NCBI RefSeq assembly: GCF_964340395.1 | Contig: NC_135566.1 | Coordinates: 19,181,297 to 19,245,296 of the forward strand | Origin: Glandiceps talaboti | Taxonomy: Eukaryota; Hemichordata; Enteropneusta; Spengelidae | Reading direction: 5' to 3' | Length of the DNA stretch: 64,000 bases | Part shown: one piece after another, positions 45,610-58,400 of the stretch | Layout: the number at the start of each line of letters is the position of its first letter | Position numbering within the stretch: position 1 is the stretch's first letter | Position numbers and translations under genes: made by a program | Notes under the pieces: model-generated | The model's database searches: none | Told to the model about the DNA's origin: nothing | The model's input: only the letters and a program-made list of their open reading frames with translations

Positions 45610-45796
45610 ATTTATGACAGAATGGGATTCATATTATAGTGCTGAAATAATTGATGTTTATTGTTCTATTTAATGATATTTATTTGTTCATTGTTTTGTG
45701 CAGAGTTTAATTTTGCAACGATTCAGAGGGAGAATGTTAATGTGAAGTACAGATTTCAAAGGCTATACATTACCCTTACATAAATCTCTCACTAAA

Positions 45797-45990
45797 TTCT
45801 AGTGAGAATCTAGTAAGAATCTTATAATAATCTATTAGATATTAGTATGCAAATTAGAGAAAACAACAATAATCTAGTAAGAATCTAATAAGAATCTAGT
45901 AAATTATCTATTATATATTAAACAGTGAGAATCTAGTAAGAATCTAGTGAGAATCTAGTGAGAGTCTAGTACGAATCTAGTGAGATTGTA
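45797..45990 (+). repeat. ~11-bp irregular tandem repeat (AATCTAGTAAG)
   Basis: AATCTAGT(A/G)AG units recur about twelve times with gaps and AT-rich interruptions. Confidence 0.85.
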
Positions 45991-46804
45991 GCATTAACCT
46001 GTTAATGAAAATATATTGAAAATTAATGAAAATTAATAGATACTGATAAGAATCTATTCTATCAGAATCCTACTGGCTGTACGCATTCCCTACAAAATGA
46101 AAATATTATAAATAGGGCATTATGCAATGAGAGTTAAAAACGTTATTACCAGTGTGTGTATATACATTAAATGAAAATGTGTACATGAACATACAAGATA
46201 AGTAAATTATTTGAAGCTTGCCAGTACATCTGTATGCTTTTTTAGGATGTAAATTACAGAGGGAGAATGTTAATGTGCAGTGCAGATTTGAAAGTCTGTA
46301 CATGATTATATTTCTTCAATTAGAGTGATAAACCTGGCACCGGTTACGATAACTATTAATTATATGTAGTTGATATTACTAGTAAAGTAATGTTTGTATA
46401 TTTCTATTTAATAGTCTAGTCATTAAACCATATTTGGAAGTGCTCATTTGCATTCTATTTACATATTTTGTTTACTTTGGACACGTTTCAGCCAATGACA
46501 GCGCGCTAAATTATTTCGGAAAAATATAGCAGTCGCACCGTTTGCCAACAAAATACACCATTTGAAATTGATTAGTCAATTACGACACGAAAACGATAAT
46601 TGGGGGATGTCGGGTAACTATATTCTTGAAATATGATTTTCAGCCCTTCACATCACATATTTGAGTAAGAAAAATTTAACGAGTAGTGCGTTCGTGAAAT
46701 ACCGGATTGAAATATAAAAATTCAGTTACGGCACTATTTACCTGTTGGGCAAGCTTTGTCAGAAATTACGTCACTTCCTTCATTTACAGCCTACATTTAT
46801 ATGA

Positions 46805-47044
46805 TCATGCAAGAGAGACAATATCTACTGTCTACACCAATTTGAAACAGAAGGGGTCTTGATGTCACATCGTTACACACGTACACAGAACATGGGTATG
46901 CGTGTTGTGTTAAAAAGCCAAGCTATACAAGATGATCGTTACAATGTTGCGAACTATCGCCGTGAAACCGAAAGTAGAAGTACCACAGACATCAATTTGC
47001 TACAATCTGAATACAAGGGTGACTTTCATTCTTTTGTCATGTAA
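46805..47044 (+). CDS. Candidate coding segment, unrecognised
   Basis: An open frame from the TGA at ~46801 to the TAA at 47042. It passes through the in-frame ATG at 46862 and contains NYRRETESRSTTDINLLQSE. Composition is less AT-rich than the surroundings. An acceptor-like TTCATTTACAG lies upstream. No family is recognised; it may be chance. Confidence 0.2.
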   Translation, partial: SCKRDNIYCLHQFETEGVLMSHRYTRTQNMGMRVVLKSQAIQDDRYNVANYRRETESRSTTDINLLQSEYKGDFHSFVM

Positions 47045-48417
47045 TTAAACTTCTACAAAGAACACGAGTTTTAGGATATCCCAGGTAGATGATTGTAATA
47101 TTTATTTTTACGGTATAGTTTATATCCGATTTAGATAAAAATTCACCTGTGCATTTTCGAACTAGACATCATCACACTAGTAACCATGATAGCGGTGAGT
47201 AAGGTGAGTCGTGCTTCACTTCGTAGAGAGTGCACGTGAGTACATAATGACATGTCTGATAGTACATGTAGTTTGTCATCCACGGCAATCAACGAAGTGT
47301 GTGTTATGTGTATTTACACCCTACCCCTTCCTTGCTTGTTTGACGTATTAAATATCATTCGATGAATACATAGAATTTGTTTTAATATCGTATTAAGATT
47401 TCTTTATTTTTGACGCGGTGCACGGGGCTGGCATGAATACTAGTACTTAACTTGTCTAGTAGATGTGTGACTAAATACAGTTACCATTTGCAGTACGGAT
47501 TCCTCCAGTAAATCATGCTCATTGTATGAACTCGTCAGACATTCAATGGGATTTGACCGAAAACATTCACGAAAACCGAATAATTCTTTTCGTATTATCA
47601 ACCTTATTCAAAAATGTCCAAATAATTGTTAATATACTTTACTTCATTCTTACTAACATTGGCAAGGACCGACACGGAAAAGTTATCAAAAGTATGTCAA
47701 AGTTCAAGTACACAGGTACAGGTACGAGCGTACGAGTACAGTGCGATGAAATAAAATTGTCGACAAACCTAAATAGTAATTACAGTCAATAAAAAAAAAT
47801 GTCTTTACAACAAATATGTGGATGATAAAAAACTTACATTTTGTGAGCTTTTTTCACGTGTCACTCGTTCGAAGGAAGCCTATCTAGTATTGGGCTAAGT
47901 ACGAGGAGTTGGGAGACAATCATACACGATGACGATCGTGCCGCTGTCGGGTATCATTCATAAATTTATACGTGAAAATATAGGCAAAGCATTTCGATAA
48001 ACCCTCACGAATTTTTCTGAAAGTAAATTTCAAAATGCACGATCAAATTATTGGACCCCAGACACGCGTACGACACACTTGCACTTGTCAAGTGTTGTCT
48101 GAGACTGGACGAGCTACGAGTAAAGTCTGATTTGCACGAGTTGTCCACATGATGTCGGATGTCGAGAATACAGATTTTGAAGTGTACTGAATCATATCTT
48201 GGTATTTCAAACAAGCACGGGGGATTATGTGCCAACTCAGGTATATATTATTGTACGTATTTTCATTTTAATGATATTTATTATAAACTGTATACACTAG
48301 TATCACCAGATTGTTATTTTTATCACGTTATTCGAATGAGCAAATTGACAATATAGACGATCGCTATGTATGTACTTAGAAAAGTACCCCTCTTCTCTTT
48401 GAATTTATCCATTGCAG

Positions 48418-48633
48418 GTTACATGTAAAGCTACAAATAACAGACACCAAGGACAAGCAATGCTCTCCAAATAGCTTTGCCTCACCTGTCGAACACTACG
48501 AAAACTTTGAAGGTCGAGTTAGGCTTGAGTGTCTGTCTACGTCTGCAACATCGTGCAACTTTTATGATTTATTTTACAAAGGAATGCATGTTTATCGTTC
48601 AAATTGCCGCCGTCACCCATCAGAGGTGTCATA
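48418..48633 (+). CDS. Candidate terminal exon, unrecognised
   Basis: After the acceptor-like TCCATTGCAG|GTT, a 71-codon frame is open to TAA at about 48631-48633. It contains DKQCSPNSF, GRVRLECLS, CNFYDLFYKG and NCRRHPSEVS, with four Cys. It has no start codon near its beginning, so it would need an upstream exon; a possible one ends at the CAG|GTATAT donor near 48240. No family recognised. Confidence 0.25.
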
Positions 48634-49124
48634 ATATACCACGGAAGTAGTGATTACCATGGAAATGGTGATACTTCCATGAATATACTAAGTTACGTAC
48701 TAACATAAATTTTATATAATGTTGAAAAAACACTGGTAATTTGTTTTCTAACTGGGATATGTGCAAGGCAGAAAAACGTACTTTATGGAAATATAATGAC
48801 GAGACATCCACCAAAAATTTTGTTTTCATGTCTTAACAATTTTGTTACAAATGTACAAAGCTTGACATCAAAGATATACATGAACAATATGTTATACTAA
48901 AATAGTTTATCGTATAGTTTGCATACATTTGGAAGTAACATAAAACATAGACTATGATTTATACTTTGATTTTAAATCGGAGGAAAGTTATTCAAGTTAT
49001 CGATGAAACTATGCTAACGACGCCTTCTTGTACATTTTTACTTATGGAACTGTGATATTAACATATATAGAGATGGAAAATCGCAAACTTTCTATAGATA
49101 CACGTTCGTTATACCACATTGTAG

Positions 49125-49385
49125 GTGAAGTCCTCCTATTTTATTTGTTGGGCTCTGACATTCCATTTTATTACTAAGGTATGTCATTCAAACGGGGGTG
49201 ACTCATCCCGACTTTTGCGTTCAGAGCGCTTCCACAAATCTTGCACCGTTTTCCGACTATTTGCATTTCGCGAGAAACAATTGATTATAATATGGTGTGC
49301 ACCCACGGGTACGTTATGTAAGGATGTTGTTAACACCACTTGTAAATTCCCACTGAGTAAAATTCTGACTGTATGTAGACGTTGA
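49125..49385 (+). CDS. Candidate 86-codon Cys-rich frame, unrecognised
   Basis: MKSSYFICWALTFHF is weakly signal-peptide-like, and six Cys follow it (positions 20, 40, 58, 64, 72, 83). It ends LTVCRR. It could instead be a terminal exon after the acceptor TTACTAAG|GTA near 49180. No homologue recognised. Confidence 0.2.
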   Translation: MKSSYFICWALTFHFITKVCHSNGGDSSRLLRSERFHKSCTVFRLFAFREKQLIIIWCAPTGTLCKDVVNTTCKFPLSKILTVCRR

Positions 49386-49761
49386 TTGGCTGTCACTCAA
49401 TATAACATGTGTAATACTTGCTCGTTCATACTGACCTCACATATAGACAATAGTGTCCCGCCAAAACGTAAAATCACAGGTGATGCCCATGGATTGGGGA
49501 TTCATTTATGCTCTTCATTTTGATTGGTTCTCAATACCTATTCAAATACATGTAAATCCGTCTAGCTGCGACGACAGCTCAAGTTCAAAATGGCTACATA
49601 TCTATCTGTAATGTCTGTCTGTGAATTGCTGAGGCTCGATGGAAGATGCGACTTGCGAAGCCCAAAGTTGTACCTACCTGTTTGGTTGGGATAAGTGATA
49701 TCATGCTAGGATAGATTTTAATTGCTTTGTTTTTGACATCATGCTATTTTTTCTCTTGTAC

Positions 49762-49788
49762 GGGTTGGTTGGGTTGGGTTGGGTTGGG
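49762..49788 (+). other. G-quadruplex-capable (GGGTT)n run
   Basis: Five GGG tracts separated by TT (first spacer TTGGTT), enough for a stable G-quadruplex on the plus strand. Telomere-like in appearance but too short and impure to be telomeric. Confidence 0.7.
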
Positions 49789-50149
49789 TTTTGTGGGCAA
49801 TGGACAACAGTTTGGCCAGTTCCATTGTCTAGAAGTAGCAAAAAGTATAGGATCGATTAGTTGAAAAATTTGGGATAAAAATTACATGACTACATAGTTA
49901 ACGTGAACAAAATTAATGAAAGCGTTCCATTTTGCCACTACCAGTTCAAAAAGAAGCTCAAATAAATTTAATGGCCGGCACTTTCTATCTTGCACTTCGC
50001 ACATTTCGGCACCAATAACTTTAATTAATTCACTAATATTTACATTTCTCCTCGTTAATGCATGTCAAATTGTCCTTTTGAAATGGTATTGTATCATAGA
50101 TCTCAGCCTTTCATTAAACTTGTTCACGATGAAAAAAAGGGAATTCAGC

Positions 50150-50244
50150 AAAGAAAAATTAAAAGCCAACCAGGTGGGCACAATTATGGAGCTGGACAAG
50201 AAGACCAGTGGCGGTTGGATGTGATTATCAATCTCAAGGCAGAC
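50150..50244 (+). other. Exon-like module E1
   Basis: It ends CAATCTCAAGGCAGAC|GTGAGT after GGTTGGATGTGAT. It shares nearly 20 bases before the donor, and some after it, with E2. Open in one frame (EDQWRLDVIINLKAD). The acceptor is uncertain. Confidence 0.35.
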
Positions 50245-50437
50245 GTGAGTTAATAATAATTATCTTATAAAGTGATTTTACCTGATGTTAATCAATGTTA
50301 CTGGAACATTAGAAGTTAGAAACTTTCATGTCTGCAGTATGTAACAAATTTAAAATAAGAAGATATTACAATATCAATGAATGCTGTATATTGAAAAAGT
50401 AAATTTTTAAACTATTGTTTGATTCATTCACTTTCAG

Positions 50438-50487
50438 ATGGAACATCCCCAAGATAGATGGATGTGATTTCCAATCTCAAGGCAGAA
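50438..50487 (+). other. Exon-like module E2 (50 nt)
   Basis: TTCACTTTCAG|ATGGAAC ... GATGGATGTGATTTCC then AATCTCAAGGCAGAA|GTGAGT. Both borders look like good splice sites. It is homologous to E1. Confidence 0.4.
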
Positions 50488-50524
50488 GTGAGTCAATAAT
50501 TGTCTTATATATAATATATTTTTG

Positions 50525-50822
50525 AAATGGTAATAATAAGGTTTTATTGCTTTACTAGGCCACCGGCCCATATGCAAAAAGAGTACATAACATGAAACAA
50601 AAATAACATGCACTTATTGCACAGGTACAGCATTTATAAATGAAGTTCTCAATTTCAGTGCTTGGAAAACAAATTTACACAAATTAATCAGTAAGTCATC
50701 ATCAGATGTACACATTAATCTTTTGAATTTGTTGAAGTTTGGTTCTAAATATACAGAAGGTGGTAAATACTCAGGTCTCAACAAATTATAGTGTTTGTAA
50801 TTTGAAATGGCATTGGTGTCTT
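50525..50822 (-). mobile_element. 5'-truncated LINE-like 3' fragment
   Basis: The minus strand has a ~69-codon open frame ending TAA at 50614-50616 (LRPEYLPPSVYLEPNFNKF, DDDLLINLCKFVFQALK). About 90 nt later come AATAAA and a TTATTATTACC tail. An open 3' coding end, poly(A) signal and simple tail fit a truncated non-LTR element. The family is not identified. Confidence 0.5.
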
Positions 50823-50936
50823 AGGTCGCTCGCTACAATAATTGTAGCGCTTGGTGGGATTTTGAGGGCTTTTTCGTCTGTTTTCGTGCTTTTTTTTCGT
50901 TCCGACGTTTAACCCGAATCAAACGCTACAATTCCT

Positions 50937-51204
50937 CTAACGCAAATGCAAATAGACGAGACCAGGTTGACAACGTGAGCGAGGTGTGAGCGTACTGCCC
51001 GTTTCAAACTGCTGCATGCCTTGCTATATTTGTCGATTTTGACGGAATTGGGGTACCTCTGAACACGTCTTGAAGGCTCCGTTATTAATGTCGGAGTTAG
51101 GAAATGTGCGATATTTTGCCAGGCAAGGCGTGATTTAGCAGAAAAGTCAGCCCAACTTTGCGATTCAGATCTGAATCGGTTCCGTCTATTTGCGTTTGCG
51201 TTAG
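50937..51204. mobile_element. 268-bp MITE-like element
   Basis: CTAACGCAAATGCAAATAGA then CGAGACC at the left and the inverted CTAACGCAAACGCAAATAGA then CGGAACC at the right match over ~27 bp with few changes. It is GC-richer than the surroundings. The 101-residue minus-strand frame here is incidental. Confidence 0.75.
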
Positions 51205-51219
51205 GCCCCTTCAAGGGGG

Positions 51220-52520
51220 GTCATATAGGTGAGAGTATCAGGCTACATAACACTTTTGAGTCCAAACTGACCATGTTTGACCATATATAACCATATATTT
51301 TTGGAATCAGTGTATATCAAATATATGCAAGTTTTGATCATGTGACCTCATTAAATATTCAAAATGGCCGCCAGTACAATAAAGTTATTGAATTTTACAC
51401 ACATTCTTCAATTTGTACTGGTGAAATTCTAAATTTTTTGTTCCATTTTAGTCTTCAATATCTAAAGCCTATGGAATAACATGGAAATATTACAACATAT
51501 GTAAAGATTTAGCCATAGAATTTTGATTTTCTGCACATAAAGTATCTGGTAAACATAAGTGGTAATTTGGTACTTTTGCATGGGATTCAGAGAGTCAAGG
51601 CGTCATATTACAGGATTGTTTGAATCCAAACTGACCATGTTTGACCATATATAACCATATATTTTTGGAATCAGTGTATATCAATGCTTCCAAATATATG
51701 CACATTATGATCATGTGACCTCATTAAATATTCAAAATGGCCACCAGTACAATCAACTTATTGAATTTCTCACACATTTTTCAATTTGTATTGGTGAACC
51801 TAAAAAACCTTCACTTTTCATTGCACTTTTTTGTTCTATGTCATAAACCTGTGGAATGATCTGCAAATATTATATAATATGAAAATATTTTGGGCTTAAA
51901 ATCTGCCTTTTTATAGTCACCATGTACATGGTAAACATATGGTAATTTGATACATTAACATGACATTCAAAAAGTGAAAGTGTCATATTACAGGAGTGCT
52001 TGAGTCCAAGCTGACCAAGTTTGACCAGGTATAACCACATATTTTTGGAATCAACATACAACAGTGATCCCAAATAAATGCAAATTTTGATAATATCGCC
52101 TCATTAAACATTCAAAATGGCCACCACTACAATAAAGTTATTGAATTTTTCACACATTTTTTAATTTGTGTTGGTAAATCTAAAAAAATCTTCATTTTTC
52201 ACATGTGGAATTATTTGCAAATACATCATAATATGTAAATATTTGGGCACAAAATGCTGGTTTTTAGTTATCATATAAATGCTAAACATCTGATATATCT
52301 GTGTGACATGATGCAAACAGTGTAAATACATGTATCATATTACAAGAGTGCTTGAGTCCAAACTTGCCGAGTGTCATCTAGTAAACCATATATTTGTGGA
52401 ATCAAAATTCAAAATGGATCCCAAAAATATTCAAATTTTTGTCACATGACATCATAAAATATTCAAAATGGCCTCCAATACACAGAAGTCATAGTTTACT
52501 TCATATATTTTTTTCTCTAC
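51220..52520 (+). repeat. ~365-bp tandem array, four units
   Basis: GAGTCCAAACTGACCATG with ATAACCATATATTTTTGGAA, ACCTCATTAAATATTC and AAAATGGCC(G/A)CCAGTACAAT recurs from 51258, 51622, 52002 and 52354. Similarity falls in the last unit. Confidence 0.9.
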
Positions 52521-53412
52521 TTCGAAGGTGGACGTAAGACTTTCTTGACTTTTCATATCATTGTATTACTCATTATCACATGGTTGTGCCTCAGCATGCA
52601 AATATACAACAATAAACAAAATCTATAACATAAAAATGATCTTTAATATTCATCGTGCTGAATGAATGCATGCAGTAAATCTGAAACATCATCCTGGAAT
52701 TCAAAAAGGAGGAGTATCATACCACTAGGGCCCTATGCCCTCGTCCAGTATGACTTCTCTTTCTCTAATATTACTACACACTTTCCAACTCAGTGTGACA
52801 AAAAGGACCCAAAAATAAATAATTTGGTCAGATAACTTCATGTTAGTCTCTAAAAAAATTGACAGAATCTGATTTTTTTTTTTATTAGCATTGGTAATAT
52901 AAAAAAAAATAGAAATTAGACACTAACATGCGGGAGAAGTCAGGGAGTAGATAAATGGCAAAGATACGGTAAATTGTCATTGCTACTTGTTACTACTAGT
53001 GGCAATGTACATGTATATGCACAGTCAATTTACAGTTCCTTATTTACCTATCCATGTATGTTATTACATGTGTATTGTTGACCTTGTTTTTGGTATATGA
53101 AACATTTTCAGGATACTTCTAACGGTCCCAAACACCAATGGCAGCATCTGGTATAAAATGCATGGATATTGTAATCTCAACAGTGTCATGTGACATAATT
53201 GGCTATTCAAAATGACTGAAAATCTTATGTAATCTGATATCAACTATTTTTTCGGTTGTGTTCATCAGAAGTGTTGCTGATTGAACTTATGATGGGCAAC
53301 ACATGTAGCAATAAACTTACATGAATTCAGAAAAAAAAGTATTTTACAATGCACATGTGCTACTCGTTAAATTACCTGTCAATCTCGTTGGCATGTAACA
53401 CATTCTGTGGCA
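52521..53412. other. No gene seen
   Basis: AT-rich DNA. A possible decayed further unit of the ~365-bp array lies at ~53140-53210 (ATGTGACATAATTGG, TTCAAAATG). Confidence 0.4.
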
Positions 53413-53414
53413 TC

Positions 53415-55427
53415 TAAGGGACCGGTCAGTTTCTCCAGCCTGGGGGGGGGGTGGATTCTTAAATCGGGCCGACAAAAAGTCACTGACCCCCCTATCTGTA
53501 AAACCCAAAACAGGCTGACCCCCTATCACTTAATTCTAAAACATGATGACCCCCCCCCCCATATATGATATTCGCATGAGTGACAGGTATTTTTTGATCG
53601 TGACTCAGTGTGGACTGCTTGACTGTCTTGCATCTACTTTATAAGATCCCGGGTTAGCACTATCATAATTATAATTATTGACTACACAGGGTAAATATAT
53701 TTGAAAAGGAGTTTAATAGCATCTTGACAGTGAAAGGTAGGGGAAAGCTTGAGAAGGGAATATGTACAGCTGTCATGGGGGTCCTAGGGGGTCTAGAAGC
53801 CCAGGAGGTTTTTAACCCTGGAAAGTCAATTTTGAGACTATTCAGACATTTTTAGAAAATCATTTCCAAGCTTTACAAGACAGCACCAACATGTAAAAAG
53901 CAACTACATAAGGTTGAAATATTTTTGAAATATAGTTTGATAGGATCTTGACAGTAAGAAGTGGGGGAGAGATCTTGAGACTGGGATGTGTACACTTCAT
54001 GGGGGGGGGGTCCTAGGGGGTCTCCCCCTAGAAGCCCTGGAGGTTTTTTCCCTGAAAAGTCAATTTTGAGACTATTCAGACCCTTTCAGACAATAATTTC
54101 CAAGCCTTACAAGACAACACCAACATGTAAAAAACAACTACATAGGGTTGAAATACTTTTGAAATATACTTTGATAGCATCTTGACAGTAAGAGGGGAAG
54201 AGCTTGAGACTGGGATATGTCCACCTCATGCGAGGGGTCTGAGGGGGTCTCCCTCTAGAAGCCCTGAAGGATTTTTACTCTTATAGCCAATATTTACGCT
54301 ATTTAGACCCTTCAAGCAATAACTTAATCCATGCTTTACAAGACAGCAAGTATCAGAAACTATTCTTTATAACTTACACTAAGGGTTGAAATATGTTCTT
54401 AAAAAGTTAAATGGCATCATTATATACATGTAGGTCAGCACATCTAATGGTAGTATCATTGGTAGAGGAGATTTGGAGATTAAGGCAATTTTAGACTTAT
54501 CTTGGCAAACATTTCACATCTTGAAAAGACAATATCATCTCAAATTAGAATAGGGTGAAAATATTTAAGAAAAGTTTAATACCATTATGACAGTAAAAAG
54601 GTTGTTGGTGCATCTGATTGTTGGTTGAATGCATGAGTGACCTCTGGGGGTGAGGAAGTCCTTGGGGTTTTCCCCCTGGCAGATATGGAGATTTTTGCTT
54701 GAGATACTAAGGCAATGTTTAGGTTATTCATAACCTTTGAGGTAATATTTCCAAGCTTCGAAAAGCTAACCTAAATGTACGTTTTAAATGAGTTTCCTAT
54801 ATCACATAAAATAGACATGTAACATTAGTATAGGGGCATTAATATATGTATAATAAAGTCACCGGTATGTTAGAGAACTTTAGGTGGTCATACCTAGTGT
54901 ATAATAGAAACTGGAATCTGATGAGATGTGGTGATTTGTAGTGTCAATAACATGATGAGTAGAACAATTGAGATTAACTTCATTTATAAACTATCTATGA
55001 AAATTGCCATTACGAAACCTTCAAGTCACAAGTTCACTTTTGCCCCAAACTGCAATATAAGTGAAGCATTGATTGTGAAACAGCGAAGCATTTACATGAC
55101 ATGTTCTGTAACTAGTGTGGTAGCTAGGTAATACATGTATATGTATATGTATAGTTATGTTTGAACTAATAAGTAATATTAAAGAATTCATGTAAGAAAC
55201 AGGGACATGAACAAATATTGACATGTACCACATTTCAGACAAGGCTATATGCCATTGTAGAAAGGATTTTTTTCTTCCATCACAATTTAAAACATAATGA
55301 CCCCCCCCCCCCATCCACAATTTTCAAAACAGCATGACCCCCCCCCCCTACTGCCAATTTCAAAAACAGGGTGACCCCCCTACCAATCCACCCCCCCCCC
55401 CAGGCCGAAGAAACTGACCAGTCCTTA
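53415..55427 (-). mobile_element. 2.0-kb non-autonomous element 1 with inverted ends and C/G-run motifs
   Basis: The left end TAAGGGACCGGTCAGTTTCT continues to AGCCTGGGGGGGGGGTGGATT. The right end, reversed, reads TTAAGGACTGGTCAGTTTCT and GGCCTGGGGGGGGGGTGGATT, giving inverted termini of about 42 bp. Inside both ends are repeated AAAACA...TGACCCCC motifs, all with C on the plus strand. The interior is a ~230-bp tandem array. No transposase frame. Orientation was chosen opposite to element 2 from the motif strand. Confidence 0.8.
53700..54780 (+). repeat. ~230-bp tandem array inside element 1
   Basis: Blocks GTTTAATAGCATCTTGACAG, GGGGTCCTAGGGGGTCT, AATTTTGAGACTATTCAGAC and TTTCCAAGC recur about five times, with starts near 53701, 53923, 54158, 54384 and 54551. 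Divergence increases rightward. Confidence 0.85.
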
Positions 55428-56559
55428 AACTATCCAGACGCATATACATAAATCTACATTGCTTCATTTGTGAACTACAAGTAAAACTGTAAAACCAAGT
55501 TGGTACAGGAAGATAACAAACAAGACACTAACAACATCTTGTATGATGCCATCAAATAAACTAGTGATACAGAATAAGAATTTGAGCTAAAAACAGTTAC
55601 ATGTATACAGCACTATTTGCAAAAGTGTTATGTTATCAAAAAATGCAGACAAAAATATGTTGATGATAACATAAGGTACAAATCATAGACAAATATTGTC
55701 ATGAACAGTTATACATGTGCATGTAGTTTTTTTTCTTCCATTTTGAGAATACACATGTAATACCACCATCAATGTTCATCCTTATTTCTTGAGTGTGTAA
55801 GGAGTTGTAGCTCACTGTTCAATCAAGTAATGCCTCTTCCTGGTACACTCTTTTGGGTATGAAAATTGTCCATACGCAGCTCATCATCAGCATTGAACAC
55901 ACCCTTCAAAATATCAATTTCAATAGGTGCAGGCTTATCATAGATTTATTGTACTCTCTTCCTGAAATTCAATAACAAGAATGACAAGGTGTATTATTCG
56001 CAATATTTCTTTTGTATGCTGACTCTGGCTGATGTCAAAATTGCAAATCATACAAAGCACTAACAACAAAACACTGAAACTGAAATTAAAAATTGCAACA
56101 AGGAAAATGTTTCATTGAACATTGGAATACTATTACTAACATGTTTGTATGCATGTCTACATTTTTATGAACTATGTGTATCTTGTTATCACTTCAATGA
56201 AACATGTACATAAATAAATGTTCATCTCTGAGATACACTTCAAACATAACATTACATAAACAGATGACTTATCTTGATAGTTCAATAGTTTATGTACTCA
56301 TGAAATTCAGTTGAACACATGCCAAGAAAAGTTACAATTTGTTTCAATAATTTATTACACATTTTCTTTGATCTGAACTGATTGATATGTGTAACCTGAT
56401 GACTTGAACATACAAGTGAAGTATCAGAAATAGTATTGTGAATGCATGTCAGATGTATATAAAGAATATGTAGATCCCCATACTTCAATACTATAGGTGA
56501 TGTGTGGTTGAATGAAAGATTTGTATATCAAATTAGAATATGTTGAGGTACAAAATGTC
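55428..56559. other. No gene seen
   Basis: AT-rich DNA without a supported exon or clear repeat structure. The right part may still belong to the LINE remnant. Confidence 0.4.
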
Positions 56560-57100
56560 TTAATTTGAGTAAAATACCAACTTTATTCCTGATAGTGGAG
56601 TTTACCATCTGAATATGCTTTGACCAACTGAGGTGTCTTATTAAAATAATACCAATAAAAGTTGTTGATTCCACTTCATTAATACCTCTATTACAAATGT
56701 GGAGAAAACCTTCAAGGAAGATTTTTCTCTCAGTGCTTCCCCAAATATAATGTAGTTTGTTTTTAGATGATCAATGGTAAGCCTATTTGCATTGCACCAG
56801 TTTAACTGAATTGAAAAAAAGGTGGATGAGGAACCAAAGCAATGTCGTTGATAATTAACAAAAACAGGGTGGGACCCAAAGCAGAACCTTGTGGCACTAC
56901 ACATTTAATGATATGGGTTGATAATGTGTTGGTACTGGCATGGATATATTAATGTCTATCACATAAATAATCCTTGCACAATTGCAAAGGTAATCCCCTA
57001 ATGCCATAATGGACCACATTTGAAAGAAAAATTTCATGATTAATAGTATCAAAAGCCTTGGAAAAGTCCAGGAAAATGTAACAAGAGTAACTCTGCCTTC
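56560..57100 (-). pseudogene. Decayed LINE reverse transcriptase, catalytic segment deleted
   Basis: The minus strand reads DFSKAFDTINHEIFLSN then GIRGLPLQLCKDYL, the RT motif-A region of non-LTR retrotransposons. Further on come PQGSALGPTLFLL and INDIALV, then NRLTIDHLKTNYIIFGE. The FADD-type catalytic segment expected between the last two is missing. Several frame changes and stops interrupt the rest. A jockey/CR1-like relationship is likely but not proven. Confidence 0.88.
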
Positions 57101-57699
57101 ATACGTCATCGTACGCATCTAAACTCAACCCAACGTGTGTTATTTTAGTGTTTATCTTGCATCAATATTTGATCGAATGTCATTGGTGTAACTAACTGAT
57201 TTTTATATCATTTTTATTTCACAATGAAAAGCTGCTAGCTGCAACTATTTTAAAACAATATTTAGTTTTGTAGCTACAGGACCTGGTGATATGCTATCGA
57301 GATCATTCATTCTTGTGTGTGAAATAGTAAGAGTTCACATTCGTGATATAAGAGTTCAGCCATGCTGATATAGTGAGGTCTTGAGACAGTTGTCATTATT
57401 CATATTTCGCTGTATGTTAGATGTACAATACTAATAAATCTTGTCATAATTTCTTGCAAGTGAAGTAAGCTATAAATACTATCAATCACACTTTAGCAAT
57501 GATTACTCGTAATAATTCGGAGGTAATTGTCAGGCATACAATAAGAAGACCAGTGAATCTCATTTTTTCAGACTGAATGATAGTCTAAGAGTATTTGTAA
57601 GCAGACATGTTCATCAGAGCTCACACAGAAATCTTTTATACTTTGTCTTGGGAATAGTACAGGTACACTAAACAATGACATGTACTGCACCTGTCCTTT

Positions 57700-57935
57700 G
57701 CTAACTTGTTGGGGGGGGGGGGAGTGCACTTGATCCCCTCCTGGGCCCCCTTTCTCTTGATTGGTCGTCTGCTGTTTTCAGCAGGTGAATGCGCATCTTG
57801 GGTTGTTCATTATTCAAATAAGCATTTATAAGGCAAGACACACCCCAATCCGAGACACTTTCAGAACTGGTACCTTGCCGTAGGTAGGGCCTGCACTCAA
57901 CTGCCACTAGATTCAGCCAATTTGCGAGGCATGTG
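57700..57935 (+). promoter_or_regulatory. Possible promoter and non-coding first exon
   Basis: GATTGGTC (inverted CCAAT) near 57757 and TTATAAGG near 57826 are followed by about 95 bp ending GCAT|GTGAGT near 57931. A gene downstream would use this strand, possibly with module E3 at 62998-63075. Speculative. Confidence 0.2.
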
Positions 57936-58400
57936 AGTTCATGTAGTTTTAATTCATTATATTTGTGTGTTACTTTAATAATTAGTCCTGCTTAATGAAT
58001 TTTTGTCATGTTCGCCTTATCATGTATACATGTGTATGTATATGTATATGTATATATATATATTTTTTTCTCCCAGTTATGTTTTCAGTCATCTTAATGA
58101 CTGAACCCTCTTATTGTTTTCATTCGCAATATACAATGTTGGGGATCAGGCTAGACTAGCTGTAAGCTATTTCTTGACTCCCCATTTACTCTTCTCTCTT
58201 TTGATTTTTGTTACCATTATTTTGTAATCATTTTATATGCTTGGGTAAATAAACCACTTATACATCTACTAGTAGCTACTTTTAGCTATGTAAACTTTCA
58301 TGTACTTTTCCTTTTTGTATACTCGGCATTGTAGGTTTGTTTCCTATTACAGCCGTTCGCATAAATGTGTTCAGGTTTTATGGTCAAACATGTGTGATAA

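Noticed and set aside
49762-49788. Interstitial telomere repeat
   Set aside because: The unit is GGGTT, not TTAGGG, and only about 27 bp long.
50909-51214. 101-codon minus-strand frame
   Set aside because: Coincides almost exactly with the 268-bp inverted-end element; no domain.
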